This document shows positions 29,727 through 38,541 of a stretch of DNA of 64,000 nucleotides, one piece after another (the first letter of the stretch is position 1; the number at the start of each line of letters is the position of its first letter). Position numbers and translations under genes: made by a program. The notes below the pieces were generated by a model. The model worked only from the letters and a program-made list of their open reading frames with translations, ran no database searches and had not been told where the DNA came from. Origin of the DNA: Denitrovibrio acetiphilus DSM 12809 (GTDB lineage: Bacteria; Chrysiogenota; Deferribacteres; Deferribacterales; Geovibrionaceae); contig NC_013943.1 of assembly GCF_000025725.1 (NCBI RefSeq), positions 2,976,001 to 3,040,000 on the forward strand, in the 5' to 3' direction.

Positions 29727-30456
29727 ACTGAAACAGACAGTAAAAAAACTAAGGCTGTCGGGAATACTGGCTACTTTACCGGAACGGATGGCTTATGCCA
29801 AACAGCAGCACCTGACATATGCAGAGTTTCTTGAGTTGGTAATGCAGGATGAAGTGGACAGGCGTCTTCATAACCAGGTGGATAATCAAATGAAAAAAGC
29901 TGGTATTAACCCCTTTGAGACACTGGAGAGATATGACTTCGACGCTCCGGTGCAGGTAGACAGAGAAATGATCAAAGGACTGTTCGGTCTGAATTTTATT
30001 GAGGAAAAAGATAACGTGATGCTGTGCGGACCTGTCGGTGTTGGTAAAACATATCTGGCAAATGCATTGGCCCACGCTGCTGTGCGAAGAGGTAAAAAAG
30101 TCCTGATGGTCAGAGCAGAGAAACTTTTTAAAAGACTGCAGCAGTCCAGAGCTGACTACTCCTATGAGAAGGCTCTGCTTGGATTTATTACTCCCGATAT
30201 GCTTATTATAGATGACTTCGGACTGAAGGCATTGAATGAACAACAGTCTACTGACTTCTATGAGATTGTTGTGGAAAGGTACGGGAGAGCATCTACTGTG
30301 ATCACAAGCAACAGGGATACGGATGAATGGCTGGAACTATTCCATGACCCGATTCTCGCAAACTCGGCACTCGACAGGTTGGTGCATAATGCATACAGAG
30401 TTGTCATTGAGGGTGAGAGCTATAGAAAAATTAAATCCAGAAAAAAGTTGATTTAA
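29710..30456 (+). CDS. istB: IS21 transposition helper ATPase IstB
   Basis: IstB is the DnaC-like AAA+ ATPase that selects target DNA for IstA. The 248-residue product has Walker A GPVGVGKTYLANALAHAA near residue 103, Walker B MLIIDDFGL near 161, and ITSNRDTDEW near 199. An AGGAGG site precedes the ATG. Confidence 0.96.
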   Translation: MTLSNELKQTVKKLRLSGILATLPERMAYAKQQHLTYAEFLELVMQDEVDRRLHNQVDNQMKKAGINPFETLERYDFDAPVQVDREMIKGLFGLNFIEEKDNVMLCGPVGVGKTYLANALAHAAVRRGKKVLMVRAEKLFKRLQQSRADYSYEKALLGFITPDMLIIDDFGLKALNEQQSTDFYEIVVERYGRASTVITSNRDTDEWLELFHDPILANSALDRLVHNAYRVVIEGESYRKIKSRKKLI

Positions 30457-30490
30457 AAAGGAAGATGACGTAAACAAAAATTAAGGAGAG

Positions 30491-30528
30491 AGGGGGTCAA
30501 TTAACCTGCAAATCAGAGGGGTCTTGAA
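30491..30528 (+). repeat. Right terminal repeats of the IS21-family element (interrupted)
   Basis: An inner inverted copy lies at 30491-30512 (GGGGGTCAATTAACCTGCAAA). The outer copy starts AGAGGGGTC at 30515, is broken by IS256 at 30528, and resumes as CAATTGAACTGCAAAA at 31816-31831. Confidence 0.85.
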
Positions 30529-31815
30529 GAGCGTGTAAATAAAAGTGTGTAAACGTCGTATGTGTTAAACTAACATGCGAGGTTTATGATGAAATTAGAC
30601 AAGGACAAACTGAAAGAACTGCTTGCTGAAAGCGATGTAAAAACCACAGAAGACCTTCAGGTGTTTATGCGTGACATGATGAAAGAAGTCATAGAAACGC
30701 TCTACGAAGGTGAGCTTGAAGCCCATTTAGGCTATAAGAAACATGAACCGAACGTAAGTGACGGCAACAGCCGTAACGGTCGTTCTTCCAAGAAAGTACA
30801 ATCACAAATGGGCGAAATGGAACTCGAAGTACCCCGTGATCGCCTATCAACCTTTTCGCCTGAAATAGTCAAGAAACGCCAGACAGATATATCAGGCATT
30901 GAAGCTAAAGTAATTTCCATGTATGCCAAGGGTATGAGTAACCGTGACATCAAAGAGCACATCTTTGATATCTACGGTCATGAGCTATCGCCGGAGACAG
31001 TCAGCGTTATTACAGACAAGATTCTCCCACAGGCTAAAGAATGGCAGAACAGAGCCTTGGAAGAGATATACGCCATCGTCTTTATGGACGGCATGGTTTT
31101 AAAGATGCGTGTGGACGGAGCTGTTCGCAACGTCACTATCTACTTTGTGATCGGCATCAGCATGGAAGGTCATAAATCCTGTCTGGGGCTATATCTTGCC
31201 GAGACAGAATCCGCTAAATACTGGCTGACAGTTATGAACGAGCTAAAGAACCGTGGAGTACAGGATATTCTTATCTTTGCCGTAGACAACCTCAAGGGCA
31301 TCTCAGAAGCTATAACAGCCGCTTTTCCACAGTCTGAGATTCAGAAATGCGTAGTCCATCAGATACGCAACTCTCTCCGCTTTGTGCCCTGGAAGGAGCG
31401 TAAGACTGTGGCTGCTGACCTCAAGAAAATCTATGCCGCAGCGACCGAGGAACAAGCCAGAGCTGAGCTGGATGCCTTTGCTGAGAAGTGGGACAGCAAA
31501 TATCCTAACATCTCGAAATCATGGCGGAACAACTGGACTGAGCTTTCTACGTATTTCAAATATTCCAAGGAGCTCAGGAAACTGATTTATACCACGAATC
31601 CGGTTGAGAGCTTCCATTCTGCCATCAGGAAATCGACTAAAGGAAAGGGAGCCTTCCCGACGGAAGACTCCCTTGTAAAGCTCTTATATTTAGCTATTTT
31701 AGGTATCGAAAAGAAATGGACTATGCCAATCAGGGATTGGGGTGTAATATACTCACAGCTATATATCAACTATGAAGACAGAATTACGACTTTACACAGT
31801 TAATATGACAGGCTC
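30529..31815 (+). mobile_element. IS256-family insertion sequence, copy 2, nested in IS21
   Basis: This 1287-bp copy has the same ends as the one at 3208 and the same orientation. The right flank begins CAATTGAA. The left flank ends GTCTTGAA, which matches the same 8 bases if AA has been lost after the C, so I read it as an 8-bp target duplication with a 2-bp deletion in the left copy. Only two base differences from copy 1 were found, one silent in the transposase and one just after its stop. Confidence 0.95.
30586..31803 (+). CDS. IS256-family DDE transposase, second copy
   Basis: The 405-residue translation is identical to that of the gene at 3265-4482 and is intact, with the same three catalytic acidic positions. 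It can supply transposase for both copies. Confidence 0.96.
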   Translation: MMKLDKDKLKELLAESDVKTTEDLQVFMRDMMKEVIETLYEGELEAHLGYKKHEPNVSDGNSRNGRSSKKVQSQMGEMELEVPRDRLSTFSPEIVKKRQTDISGIEAKVISMYAKGMSNRDIKEHIFDIYGHELSPETVSVITDKILPQAKEWQNRALEEIYAIVFMDGMVLKMRVDGAVRNVTIYFVIGISMEGHKSCLGLYLAETESAKYWLTVMNELKNRGVQDILIFAVDNLKGISEAITAAFPQSEIQKCVVHQIRNSLRFVPWKERKTVAADLKKIYAAATEEQARAELDAFAEKWDSKYPNISKSWRNNWTELSTYFKYSKELRKLIYTTNPVESFHSAIRKSTKGKGAFPTEDSLVKLLYLAILGIEKKWTMPIRDWGVIYSQLYINYEDRITTLHS

Positions 31816-31831
31816 CAATTGAACTGCAAAA

Positions 31832-32223
31832 TGACATATAGCCTCAACGCCTTTTTTAATTACATTGTCACCGTTTTCTTTTACTTCAATTTTAAAAGAA
31901 TCAAGTGCCATACTCTGAGAATTAAGCATATTAAAAAACTGTGTTTCAAACATTCTTAATTTCTCGGTCTGCTCGTTATTTCTCAACTCTTCCTTTAGTG
32001 ATTTGTTAGCTTCGTTTTGAAGCGTTAAAGACTTGATTAACAATACAAGAGCAATAAAACTCAAAACAGGATTTAACAATCCTCCAACATAATCACTAAA
32101 TTGAGCCCATGCAGCCGTATCATTTGAAAGACTATACTTAAGAAGATAATAAAAATGATAGATATACGACAAGACAACTATTACAGTTGAAATAATTGCT
32201 GCAATTACGTATCTATTTACCAT
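31832..32223 (-). pseudogene. AbiC-like abortive infection gene, 5' fragment
   Basis: The fragment encodes the first 131 residues. Membrane segments lie at about 5-25 and 49-65, with WAQFSDYVGGLLNPVLSF at 39-56 and MFETQFFNMLNSQ at 91-103. These match, from memory, the putative phage abortive infection family (putAbiC), whose members share W-x-x-F-x-D-x-x-GG-x-LNP and F-x-x-x-FF-x-xL. The frame is cut at codon 131 by the IS21 element and then runs into it to a stop at 31792. Joined to 27640-28000 it gives an intact 249-residue protein. Its start overlaps the upstream gene by 11 bases. Confidence 0.82.
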
Positions 32224-33043
32224 TATAGAAACCAGTGATTATATATTTTACCACTTTACCATCTTGCAATTTCAAAGGTTGAACTTTAAATTTCAGATAG
32301 CTCCATTTCTCGAGATCTAATACATTATTCTTACTTAAATTTTCAGAAATCTGTTTTTTAAATTCGATTTCGATTTTTGAGTAATTTTCCTCTAAACCAA
32401 ATGCAACTGTTTCGGTAGTATCCTTTACCATCAAACGACCATTACCTGTAAAAATATTAAAACGTGTAACACCAGCTTCTATATCATATTTCTCATCAGC
32501 AGCAGTAGCTTGTAGCGCCATTGCTGTACTTTCATTGAACTCAGCAATGGCTCTTCTGTTGTCACGGCTTTTCCTGAGATTAACTGTTACTTTATGATAA
32601 AATTTCGTGGATATTTCGTGGATATTTTCTAAGCAAGAGACACGTAACTGCTTAATTAAGTCTTCTGAATTGTCTCCAAGTTTTTCTAATATTTTCTCTG
32701 CCTTTTCAGATAATTTATTTGTTTCAAGATAAAGAGACTCACAAATATAAAACATCATTAATTCTGCGAATGTATCTTTGCCTATTTGATTGAACTTTCT
32801 TTTGAGATCAACATCATAGATGTCTAAACTAAAGATATGTCCATAAGAGCCTTTGAACGTTTTCTTGAGATTTGTTCTTACTTGACTTTTATGTGAACGT
32901 CTTTGAACTACTCTCTCATTCAGTAAAAATTCTGCTATGGAGCGTGTGGCATCTGAAACACCCTGCAATGTATCAAGACCTGCTTTCATATCGACAGATT
33001 GGTCTGGAGAATCTATCACTACATCAAAATTTATAGACATCAC
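32213..33043 (-). CDS. Hypothetical protein coupled to the AbiC-like gene
   Basis: I do not recognise this 276-residue protein with confidence. It has no signal or membrane segment, starts MMSINFDVVIDSPDQSVD, is helical in the middle (YLETNKLSEKAEKILEKLG) and has a strand-rich C-terminal third (RFNIFTGNGRLMVKDTTETV). The start is GTG at 33043, nine bases after AAGGAG; ATG at 33040 is the alternative. The 11-base overlap with the AbiC-like gene says the two were co-translated and probably worked together. Some AT-richness relative to the neighbouring core genes is visible. Confidence 0.75.
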   Translation of the reverse strand: MMSINFDVVIDSPDQSVDMKAGLDTLQGVSDATRSIAEFLLNERVVQRRSHKSQVRTNLKKTFKGSYGHIFSLDIYDVDLKRKFNQIGKDTFAELMMFYICESLYLETNKLSEKAEKILEKLGDNSEDLIKQLRVSCLENIHEISTKFYHKVTVNLRKSRDNRRAIAEFNESTAMALQATAADEKYDIEAGVTRFNIFTGNGRLMVKDTTETVAFGLEENYSKIEIEFKKQISENLSKNNVLDLEKWSYLKFKVQPLKLQDGKVVKYIITGFYNGK

Positions 33044-33367
33044 CTTGTTACACTCCTTTGATATTGAAAATAAATTGTAAGCTAATTACAATAGCATCGC
33101 TAAAAATCCGTGCACCTTACACACGCAAAGCATACCTCCATCCTGTCAATCATGTCAACTATTGCAGATTATTGGAAATATAACTTATATTTAACACCGT
33201 AAAGTTGTGATTAATTGCTCATCTTGACTTCATCTATTCCATAATCTCAGAATGCCTCCACCCGATACTACTCCCATACAGAGGAAACCCTTGAAGGAAA
33301 TTCACCTTTACGCTCCAGACTCCAGATAATTGTGCTTGAGAGGCCTGATTACTCCTGTCGCTCTTTT
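33044..33367. other. Intergenic region, no gene seen
   Basis: This 324-bp gap lies between the hypothetical gene and the RhuM-Fic gene, both on the minus strand. It should hold the promoter of the former, but I see no convincing promoter, terminator or reading frame. Confidence 0.4.
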
Positions 33368-34348
33368 TCATTTCTTTGCACGATTAAGGATACTGACAAT
33401 CAGTCGCTTAACTGTAGCTGATTCGTCAGATTTACTTGTTGCGATAAACAACGTCAATGCGGCTAACGCCTCATTACTTATAATTTGCTCTCCACTTTCA
33501 GACAGTAATTCGTGATTCTTATTGAGAAAGTAAACAAAACACGCTGCTGCAATACGCTTGTTGCCATCGACAAAAGAATGATTCTTCACAATAAAATAGA
33601 GCAGATTCGCCGCCTTTTCCTCCATTGATGGATACATATCCACTCCGTCAAAAGTCTGTGCAATTTGGCCGATAGAACTGGTAAAACTATCGTCTTTAGG
33701 TTTCGCAAACACATCGCTCTCAAAACCGGAATACATTTCCCTAATAATTTGCAGATAATCATCTTCCTGTGGATAGATAACTTCTTTTAGCGTATTGCCT
33801 TTGCAGTCCAATGTTTCATGATCATAATCATCCAAAAGAGTGAGCCCGTTGGCAAATATGGACAAGAGATTTTCATTATCATTATCCATTCTGTCTTCTA
33901 TAGCTCTACCCAGAATACGGATACCGGTTTTCAGATATTCAACCTCCTGCTGCTTCTGAGCCAAACGCTGTTCGTTGATTGCATACCCCTGCACCAGATA
34001 ATCTCTCAATCTTTGAGTTGCCCATTGGCGAAATTGAACACCTTGTTGCGACTTTACCCGATAACCTATTGAAATAATAACATCCAAATTATAATACTCA
34101 ACTGTCTTAGATTGCGTTTTTCCCGCTATTGCTCCGTGCTGAGTGGTGTGTGCAAAATCTGCACATACCACATTTTTATCCAATTCATCTTCTTTGAAAA
34201 TATTATTGATGTGGCGAGAGATAACTGTTCTATCGCGTCCAAATAGATCAGACAACTGTTCCCGATTGAGCCAGACTGTATTATCATCAAACTGCACTCT
34301 GATTTCAGATGTATCACCGGATTTATAAATCTCTACTTTATTATTCAT
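33368..34348 (-). CDS. RhuM-family protein fused to a Fic/Doc domain
   Basis: From the ATG at 34348, with GGAG nine bases upstream, the product is 326 residues. The N-terminal 190 residues match the RhuM virulence-associated family: WLNREQLSDLFGRDRTVISR near 28, YYNLDVIISIGYRVKS near 80 and FRQWATQRLRDYLVQGYAIN near 103. The C-terminal domain has HSFVDGNKRIAA at 257-268, the Fic/Doc catalytic motif in the NKR form typical of Doc-like proteins. Such proteins may modify a target by nucleotide or phosphate transfer. No small antitoxin gene is seen beside it. Confidence 0.88.
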   Translation of the reverse strand: MNNKVEIYKSGDTSEIRVQFDDNTVWLNREQLSDLFGRDRTVISRHINNIFKEDELDKNVVCADFAHTTQHGAIAGKTQSKTVEYYNLDVIISIGYRVKSQQGVQFRQWATQRLRDYLVQGYAINEQRLAQKQQEVEYLKTGIRILGRAIEDRMDNDNENLLSIFANGLTLLDDYDHETLDCKGNTLKEVIYPQEDDYLQIIREMYSGFESDVFAKPKDDSFTSSIGQIAQTFDGVDMYPSMEEKAANLLYFIVKNHSFVDGNKRIAAACFVYFLNKNHELLSESGEQIISNEALAALTLFIATSKSDESATVKRLIVSILNRAKK

Positions 34349-34636
34349 AAACTTCGTTTCTCCTTGCATAAACTCCAACTGAATTTCGAGCACCGTTTTT
34401 ACAAATATGTATATTCGCAATTAATTATTATATCACCTTTGCGCTCCATCCACTAAATAGTTACACCCTCAAGATGCCTGTCAGTTACTGAAGCTCTTGT
34501 GCACGTATAATCCTATCTGGCAAATCATTGCGACTGGATCGCAGAAGTCCATCCATCTCTTTTACGATACTCATTCACACCTAACAAATGATACGATTCA
34601 CAGGGACGTAACGAAACAGCTTGAAAAACTCAAACA
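34349..34636. other. Intergenic region upstream of the RhuM-Fic gene
   Basis: The stretch to the groEL terminator is about 290 bp and AT-rich at its left end, where the promoter of the RhuM-Fic gene should be. A 65-codon open frame at 34497-34694 crosses the groEL terminator and has no family features, so I see no gene here. Confidence 0.4.
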
Positions 34637-34669
34637 GAAAAAGCCCGCAAACCAAAGGCTTACGGGCTT
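34637..34669 (-). terminator. Rho-independent terminator after groEL
   Basis: On the minus strand AAGCCCGTAA pairs with TTTGCGGGCTT over an 8-base loop region, followed by T residues. It ends the groES-groEL transcript. Confidence 0.88.
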
Positions 34670-34710
34670 CATGAAACGTATTAGACTTTATTAAACGGGG
34701 AACAGGATGA

Positions 34711-36390
<1,680 letters not shown>

Positions 36391-36406
36391 TTAATTAAAA
36401 ACTCAA

Positions 36407-36700
36407 TTACGCTTCGATGATACCGAGGATGTCATCTTCTCTCATGATGAGGTATTCCTCGCCGTCAAACTTAACTTCTGTACCTGCATATTTTGCAAAA
36501 AGAACTTTATCGCCGGGTTTAACAGTCGGCTCAACTCTTGTGCCGTTGTCAAATACTTTCCCCTGTCCTACAGCGATAATTTCGCCTTCGAATGGTTTTT
36601 CTTTTGCGCTGTCAGGGATGATGATACCTGAAGCAGTCTTCTCTTCTGACTCGAAACGCTTAACAATGATTCTGTCCTGTAAAGGTTTGATAGATGCCAT
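36407..36700 (-). CDS. groS: Co-chaperonin GroES (10 kDa)
   Basis: GroES caps the GroEL ring. The 97-residue product has [20 protein letters not shown] with the mobile loop, [11 protein letters not shown], and [16 protein letters not shown]. It is preceded by AGGAGG, a CIRCE operator and an unusual repeat in the leader. Confidence 0.98.
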   Translation of the reverse strand: MASIKPLQDRIIVKRFESEEKTASGIIIPDSAKEKPFEGEIIAVGQGKVFDNGTRVEPTVKPGDKVLFAKYAGTEVKFDGEEYLIMREDDILGIIEA

Positions 36701-36741
36701 TGTCTTTCCTCCTAGTACTTGTTTATTTCATTTTATTAATT

Positions 36742-36821
36742 GTCATCCTGAGCTATAAGCGAAGGATCCAAAACCCCAGCCAAACTGTAGACAATTGATT
36801 CTTCCCTGTGTTCAGTATGAC
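36742..36821. repeat. Palindromic intergenic repeat (REP-like) in the groESL leader
   Basis: The 80-bp stretch begins GTCATCCTGAGC...GCGAAGGATC and ends with the inverted, diverged copy GATTCTTCC...GTTCAGTATGAC. The arms agree at most positions, so the whole could fold into one long hairpin. The GTCATCCTGAGC...GCGAAGGATC pattern resembles dispersed intergenic repeats of many bacteria. It lies between the CIRCE site and groES, so it should be transcribed. Confidence 0.7.
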
Positions 36822-36843
36822 TTTTTCACTGGTTTTAAGTTTA

Positions 36844-36870
36844 TTAGCACTCGTAAGCGTTGAGTGCTAA
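36844..36870. promoter_or_regulatory. CIRCE operator (HrcA binding site)
   Basis: TTAGCACTC at 36844-36852 and GAGTGCTAA at 36862-36870 are a perfect 9-9-9 inverted repeat, the consensus CIRCE element. It lies just downstream of the predicted promoter, so HrcA would repress groES-groEL until heat shock. Confidence 0.98.
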
Positions 36871-36877
36871 CAGTGTT

Positions 36878-36908
36878 ATTATATATCTATTCAGAGGGGA
36901 AAAATCAA
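36878..36908 (-). promoter_or_regulatory. Predicted sigma-70 promoter of groES-groEL
   Basis: On the minus strand TTGATT (36908-36903) precedes TATATA (17-base spacing) or TATAAT (19-base spacing), directly upstream of CIRCE. Confidence 0.6.
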
Positions 36909-36965
36909 GATTTTTTTTACGATCACCCTCACAGAAGTTAATAGTATTTATAGATCAATGTTCCT

Positions 36966-37736
36966 ATGCTATATATGAACATGGACAATGTAAGAAAACT
37001 CGCACGGCTCATAGCCGACAATCCGTATAATGTATTTTTCACAGGGGCAGGGGCAAGCACTGAAAGCGGTATACCTGACTACCGCTCCGAGGGCTCCGGT
37101 CTGTGGAACAGAATAGACTCGTCAAAACTGATCAGCCTGAAGGGCTTCCTTGAAAACCCGAAAGGATTTTATGAAGTTTTCTCCGGTGGTCTCTTTGCAC
37201 CATTCGCACACGCAGAACCAAACGTTGCTCATATGTTCATAGCAATGCTGGAAGAACAAAAAGCCTCTAAAGCTGTCATAACACAGAACATAGACGGACT
37301 GCACAGAAAAGCCGGTTCCTTTAACATATGCGAGCTGCACGGTTCAATGGAAACCTCATCCTGCATAATCTGTGGAAAGTCTTTCTCCACAGCCGAAGTG
37401 TTTGATAAATTTATGCTGGACGGGGCTACACCGGAATGCACATGCGGAAACATAGTAAAGCCAGACATTGTTTTTTTCGGCGAATCCTTACCAAAAGATG
37501 TCCTTGAAGAGTCATTCGAGCTTGCAGCAGGGTGCACTCTGATGATCGTTGCAGGGTCATCACTCGAGGTTATGCCGGCGAATCTGCTTCCGAAATACGC
37601 AAAAGATCACGGTGCTCTGCTGGTTATTATAAATAAGACAGAAACGCCGCTGGACTATACGGCTGATATTGTGATAAATAAAGGAATCGGAGAAGTATTT
37701 ACGGAGTTAAACAACATATGGAAGACAGCGGAGTAA
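36966..37736 (+). CDS. NAD-dependent deacylase, Sir2 family
   Basis: Sirtuins remove acyl groups from lysines using NAD. The 256-residue product has VFFTGAGASTESGIPDYRS near 24, TQNIDGLHRKAG near 104, the catalytic His in ICELHGSMETSSC near 121, zinc cysteines C-x-x-C at SCIICGK and a second pair at ECTCGN, and DIVFFGESLP near 169. The start is uncertain because no good ribosome site is visible; ATG at 36975 or 36981 is possible. It overlaps the HIT gene by 19 bases. Confidence 0.93.
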   Translation: MLYMNMDNVRKLARLIADNPYNVFFTGAGASTESGIPDYRSEGSGLWNRIDSSKLISLKGFLENPKGFYEVFSGGLFAPFAHAEPNVAHMFIAMLEEQKASKAVITQNIDGLHRKAGSFNICELHGSMETSSCIICGKSFSTAEVFDKFMLDGATPECTCGNIVKPDIVFFGESLPKDVLEESFELAAGCTLMIVAGSSLEVMPANLLPKYAKDHGALLVIINKTETPLDYTADIVINKGIGEVFTELNNIWKTAE

Positions 37737-38233
37737 AAAGGCTATGGGCACCATGGCGCATGTCATATATATCAGGGATAGGCAAAAGTGACGAATGTGT
37801 CTTCTGCCACAATCCCGCACAGGACCCATCAAAAGACAAAGAAAACCTCATCCTCTACAGAGGCAGACATAACTTTATCATAATGAATCTTTACCCTTAT
37901 AATAACGGACACCTCATGGTTGTTCCATACAAGCACACAGGAGACCTCTGCGACCTTAATGATGACGAAATGCTGGAGCTTATGCAGCTCTCACAGCTTA
38001 CTCTGCGTGTTTTTAAAAAGGTTTTCAGCCCCGAGGGATTTAATACAGGATTCAACATAGGAAAGGCGGCCGGAGCAGGGATACGTCAGCACATACACTT
38101 TCATGTTCTGCCCAGATGGACAGGCGATACAAACTTTATGCCCGTATTAGGGGAGACAAGAGTTATTTCAGAGCATATATTTGATACATACGATACACTG
38201 AAAGAGGCATTTGATCTGGAGGCAGGAAAATGA
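37718..38233 (+). CDS. HIT family nucleotide hydrolase/transferase
   Basis: The 171-residue protein has the histidine triad HIHFHVLPRW near residue 127, with DECVFCH near the start as a zinc-type pair and NLYPYNNGHLMVVPYKHTGD near 58. The layout fits the Ap4A phosphorylase-like branch of the family. The gene overlaps both the sirtuin gene and lapA, so the set is co-translated. Confidence 0.92.
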   Translation: MEDSGVKRLWAPWRMSYISGIGKSDECVFCHNPAQDPSKDKENLILYRGRHNFIIMNLYPYNNGHLMVVPYKHTGDLCDLNDDEMLELMQLSQLTLRVFKKVFSPEGFNTGFNIGKAAGAGIRQHIHFHVLPRWTGDTNFMPVLGETRVISEHIFDTYDTLKEAFDLEAGK

Positions 38234-38541
38234 AAATTATCAGCGGAATAATAAAAATCGCAGCGACACTCGCTATTGTTGTCTTCGCGATACTTAATAC
38301 CAATCCAATGCAGGTTTATTACTTTTTCAACAAAGAGGCTGTTCAGCTGCCGGCTTTTATAGTTATTCTGGCTGCAATGCTTTTCGGGGTGCTCCTCACA
38401 GGGATACTCTATTCGCTGGATAGATTTAAACTGAAAAGGCAAATGGGAACCCTGAAGAAGCAGATTAAAAAACAGGAAGAAGAGCTTGTCAGGCTCCGTA
38501 ACATCCCTTTTGAAGCCTCAGAAAAAAGAGAAAACGCTTGA
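38230..38541 (+). CDS. lapA: LapA-domain inner membrane protein
   Basis: The 103-residue protein has two membrane segments (about 7-23 and 42-64) and a charged helical C-terminus, KRQMGTLKKQIKKQEEELVRL. This matches LapA, which works with LapB in controlling LpxC and lipopolysaccharide synthesis. The next gene encodes a LapB-like protein and overlaps by four bases, which supports the assignment. Confidence 0.82.
   Translation: MKIISGIIKIAATLAIVVFAILNTNPMQVYYFFNKEAVQLPAFIVILAAMLFGVLLTGILYSLDRFKLKRQMGTLKKQIKKQEEELVRLRNIPFEASEKRENA

Larger units (their letters stand above)
28001..31831 (+). mobile_element. IS21-family element, split by an IS256 copy
   Basis: The element runs from TTTTGCAGTTCAATTGACC at 28001 to its inverted copy ending at 31831. 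Subtracting the 1287-bp IS256 insertion leaves about 2.5 kb, the normal size. It carries istA and istB in the usual overlapping order. It is bounded by TGA at 27998-28000 and 31832-31834; a 3-bp duplication is short for IS21, but removing it restores the reading frame of the interrupted host gene. The outer right terminal repeat is broken by IS256 at 30528/30529, so this copy is probably immobile. Confidence 0.92.

Noticed and set aside
34497-34694. 65-codon plus-strand frame near the groEL terminator
   Set aside because: It crosses the terminator stem and has no recognisable domain or ribosome site.
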